DNA of 64,000 nt, taken from assembly GCA_964592755.1 (NCBI GenBank), contig CAZQFS010000001.1, positions 1-64,000 of the forward strand, in the 5' to 3' direction. The DNA is from CAZQFS01 sp964592755. GTDB taxonomy: Bacteria > Hydrothermota > Tepidihabitantia > Tepidihabitantales > Tepidihabitantaceae. This document shows, piece after piece, positions 62,275 through 64,000 of the stretch. The notes beneath the pieces are model-generated. The model was given only the letters and a program-made list of their open reading frames with translations, searched no databases and was not told the origin of the DNA. The position numbers were made by a program, and so were the translations under genes. How positions within the stretch are numbered: position 1 is the first letter of the stretch; each line of letters opens with the position of its first letter.

Positions 62275-64000
62275 TGGCCGGCCGGCCCCGGGTCGGCGTG
62301 CTCGTCTGCCATTGCGGCATCAACATCGCCGGCGTCGTGAAGGTTCCGGAGGTGATGGAACGCGTCGCCCGGTGGGACGGCGTCGCGGTTGTGAAGGACT
62401 ACAAGTACTGCTGCTCAGACCCGGGCCAGCAGATGATTCGTGAGGCCGTCAAGGCCGACCGGCTCGACCGGGTCATCGTCGCCTGCTGCTCGCCGACCCT
62501 GCACGAGACGACATTCCGCAACGCCTGCGCCGAGGCGGGTTTGAACCCATACCTCTGCGAGATTGCCAACATCCGCGAGCAGTGCTCGTGGGTGACCAAG
62601 GACAAAGACCAGGCCACGACCAAGGCGACCGAGATTATCAGAACCGTGCTGGCCAAGGCCGAGCTCGACCAGCCGCTCGAATCCATCACCGTGCCCATCA
62701 ACAAGCGGGCACTGGTCATCGGCGCCGGCATCGCCGGCATCCAGGCCGCACTGGACATTGCCAATGCCGGCTACGAGGTCGTGCTGGTCGAGAAAGAGCC
62801 CTCTATCGGCGGGCACATGGCCCAGCTGTCCGAGACCTTCCCGACCCTTGACTGCTCCCAGTGCATTCTGACACCGCGCACGGTCGAGGCCGGCCGTCAC
62901 CCGAAGATAAGGCTCATGACCTACTCCGAGGTCGAGAGCGTCTCCGGGTACGTCGGCAACTTCCGGGTGAGGATACGGCAGAAGGCGAGATACGTGGACT
63001 TTGATGCCTGCACCGGCTGCGGCCTGTGCATGGAGAAATGCCCGGGCCGGGCCGAGTCGAGCTTTGAGCGCGGCATGGCAAAACGCAAGGCGATTTACCG
63101 CCTGCTGCCCCAGGCCGTGCCGAACCGGCCGGTGATTGACGCGCAGTCGTGCCTGTACCTGCTCAAGGGCAAGTGCGGGGTGTGTGCCAAAATCTGCCCG
63201 ACCCAGGCGATTCGCTACGACGACAAGGACAAGCTCGCTGAGGAAGAGGTCGGCGCGATTGTGATGGCGACCGGGTACGAGCTGTTCGACGCGGCCAAGC
63301 TCGGTTCGTACGGAGTGGGAACGGTGCCGGACGTGATTGACGGGCTGGCGTTCGAGCGGCTGTTGTCGGCTTCCGGCCCGACTTCGGGCGACGTGAAACG
63401 GCCCAGCGACGGCAAAACCCCGAAGAAAGTCGTCTTTGTCCAGTGCGCGGGCTCGCGCGACTCGACTCAGGGCATGCCGTACTGCTCGAAGATATGCTGC
63501 ATGTACACCGCGAAGCAGGCCATCCTGTACAAGCACCGGGTGCACGACGGCGAGGCGACGGTCTGCTACATCGACGTGCGCACGCCGGGCAAAGGGTTCG
63601 AGGAGTTCTACCGGCGCGCAACCGACGAAGGAGTTCAGTACCTGCGTGGCAAGGTTTCGAAGATTTACAGGCAGGGCGACAAGGTCGTCGTGTGGGCATC
63701 AGACACCTTGGCCGGCCGCAAGGTCGAGCTCGAAGCCGACCTTGTGGTGCTGGCAACCGCGGTGGTCGCAAACCCGGACGGGGTCGCGCTCGCCCACAAG
63801 CTCAAGACCCAGCTCGACTCCCACGGGTTCATGACCGAGGCGCACCCGAAACTCCGACCAGTCGAGACCCTGACCGCCGGGTTCTTCCTCGCCGGGTGCG
63901 GACAGGGGCCGAAAGACATCCCTGAGACCGTGGCCCAGGCCTCGGCCGCCGCGGCCAAGGTTCTCGCGATGTTCGGCTCGACCAAACTGACCCATGCGCC
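62274..64000 (+). CDS. hdrA: Heterodisulfide reductase-like subunit A, truncated by window end
   Basis: About 575 codons are visible and the frame is open at the edge. HdrA is the FAD electron-bifurcating or electron-transfer core. The N-terminal part has VCHCGINIAG and CCSPTLHE. The FAD site is ALVIGAGIAGIQAALDIA with VEKEPSIGGHMAQLSETFPT, followed by CSQCILTPR. Two ferredoxin clusters are DACTGCGLCMEKCPG and GKCGVCAKICPTQAI, and the CSKICCMYTAKQA segment is typical. The gene may continue with a fused MvhD or ferredoxin domain beyond the window. Confidence 0.92.
   Translation, partial: MAGRPRVGVLVCHCGINIAGVVKVPEVMERVARWDGVAVVKDYKYCCSDPGQQMIREAVKADRLDRVIVACCSPTLHETTFRNACAEAGLNPYLCEIANIREQCSWVTKDKDQATTKATEIIRTVLAKAELDQPLESITVPINKRALVIGAGIAGIQAALDIANAGYEVVLVEKEPSIGGHMAQLSETFPTLDCSQCILTPRTVEAGRHPKIRLMTYSEVESVSGYVGNFRVRIRQKARYVDFDACTGCGLCMEKCPGRAESSFERGMAKRKAIYRLLPQAVPNRPVIDAQSCLYLLKGKCGVCAKICPTQAIRYDDKDKLAEEEVGAIVMATGYELFDAAKLGSYGVGTVPDVIDGLAFERLLSASGPTSGDVKRPSDGKTPKKVVFVQCAGSRDSTQGMPYCSKICCMYTAKQAILYKHRVHDGEATVCYIDVRTPGKGFEEFYRRATDEGVQYLRGKVSKIYRQGDKVVVWASDTLAGRKVELEADLVVLATAVVANPDGVALAHKLKTQLDSHGFMTEAHPKLRPVETLTAGFFLAGCGQGPKDIPETVAQASAAAAKVLAMFGSTKLTHA

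Overview
The window is a GC-rich bacterial chromosome segment with short spacers, many ATGA-type gene overlaps and no encoded tRNA CCA ends. Housekeeping genes (secA, cysS, gltX, glnS, purF, rnpB), secreted proteins with C-terminal FlgD-like Ig domains, and an HdrCBA-type electron-transfer operon suggest an uncultured FCB-type or WOR-3/Stahlbacteria-like lineage. That placement is inference; the window holds no rRNA gene. A run of ten N at 41721-41730 shows the sequence is a scaffold, probably from a metagenome.

Layout. 1-7.0 kb (minus strand): a truncated secreted repeat protein, then an acyl-CoA operon (two-subunit CoA-transferase, two acyl-CoA dehydrogenases, a flippase-like membrane protein, a DUF2284 protein). 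7.2-11.4 kb: an operon reading tRNA-Ser(TGA), tRNA-Ser(GCT), gltX, glnS, unknown ORF. 11.5-20.6 kb: a divergent pair of secreted proteins, a possible small RNA, cysS, tRNA-Ile, sppA, two small membrane-anchored paralogues and secA. 20.6-52.6 kb: a large accessory (defence) island lying between secA and rnpB. 53-64 kb: core genes again: a PflX-like radical SAM protein, purF, a four-gene membrane operon, an ECF sigma/anti-sigma pair, two small envelope proteins, and hdrC-hdrB-hdrA (the last truncated).

The island holds separable modules. Module 1 (minus strand) is a DUF499 ATPase, a small protein, a NYN nuclease, a DUF1156 DNA methylase and a PLD-SNF2 helicase; it resembles the methylase/helicase half of BREX type 3 but has no PglZ. 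Module 2 is a pair of sigma-like factors and a histidine kinase/response regulator pair. Module 3 is a type I restriction-modification locus (hsdR, hsdS, hsdM) with two additions: an XRE-ImmA/PIN cassette after hsdR, and a TIR-APAZ plus short Argonaute pair (SPARTA-like) placed between hsdS and hsdM with overlapping frames. The modules are separated by copies of a family of ~120-residue proteins that I do not recognise: six intact copies and one tail fragment in 31 kb. Two of these copies share a nearly identical 117-bp 3' end and have matching leaders with a boxA-like element, GC hairpins and an extended Shine-Dalgarno.

Expression signals are unusually legible. Sigma70-like promoters (TTGACN, 16-17 bp, TATAAT-like) lie in front of most transcription units. 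In at least five units the -10 box ends only 5-6 bases before the GTG or ATG start, which predicts leaderless mRNAs, whereas downstream genes and longer leaders use Shine-Dalgarno sites. Two protein genes, gltX and sppA, begin 7 and 10 bases after the 3' end of a tRNA.
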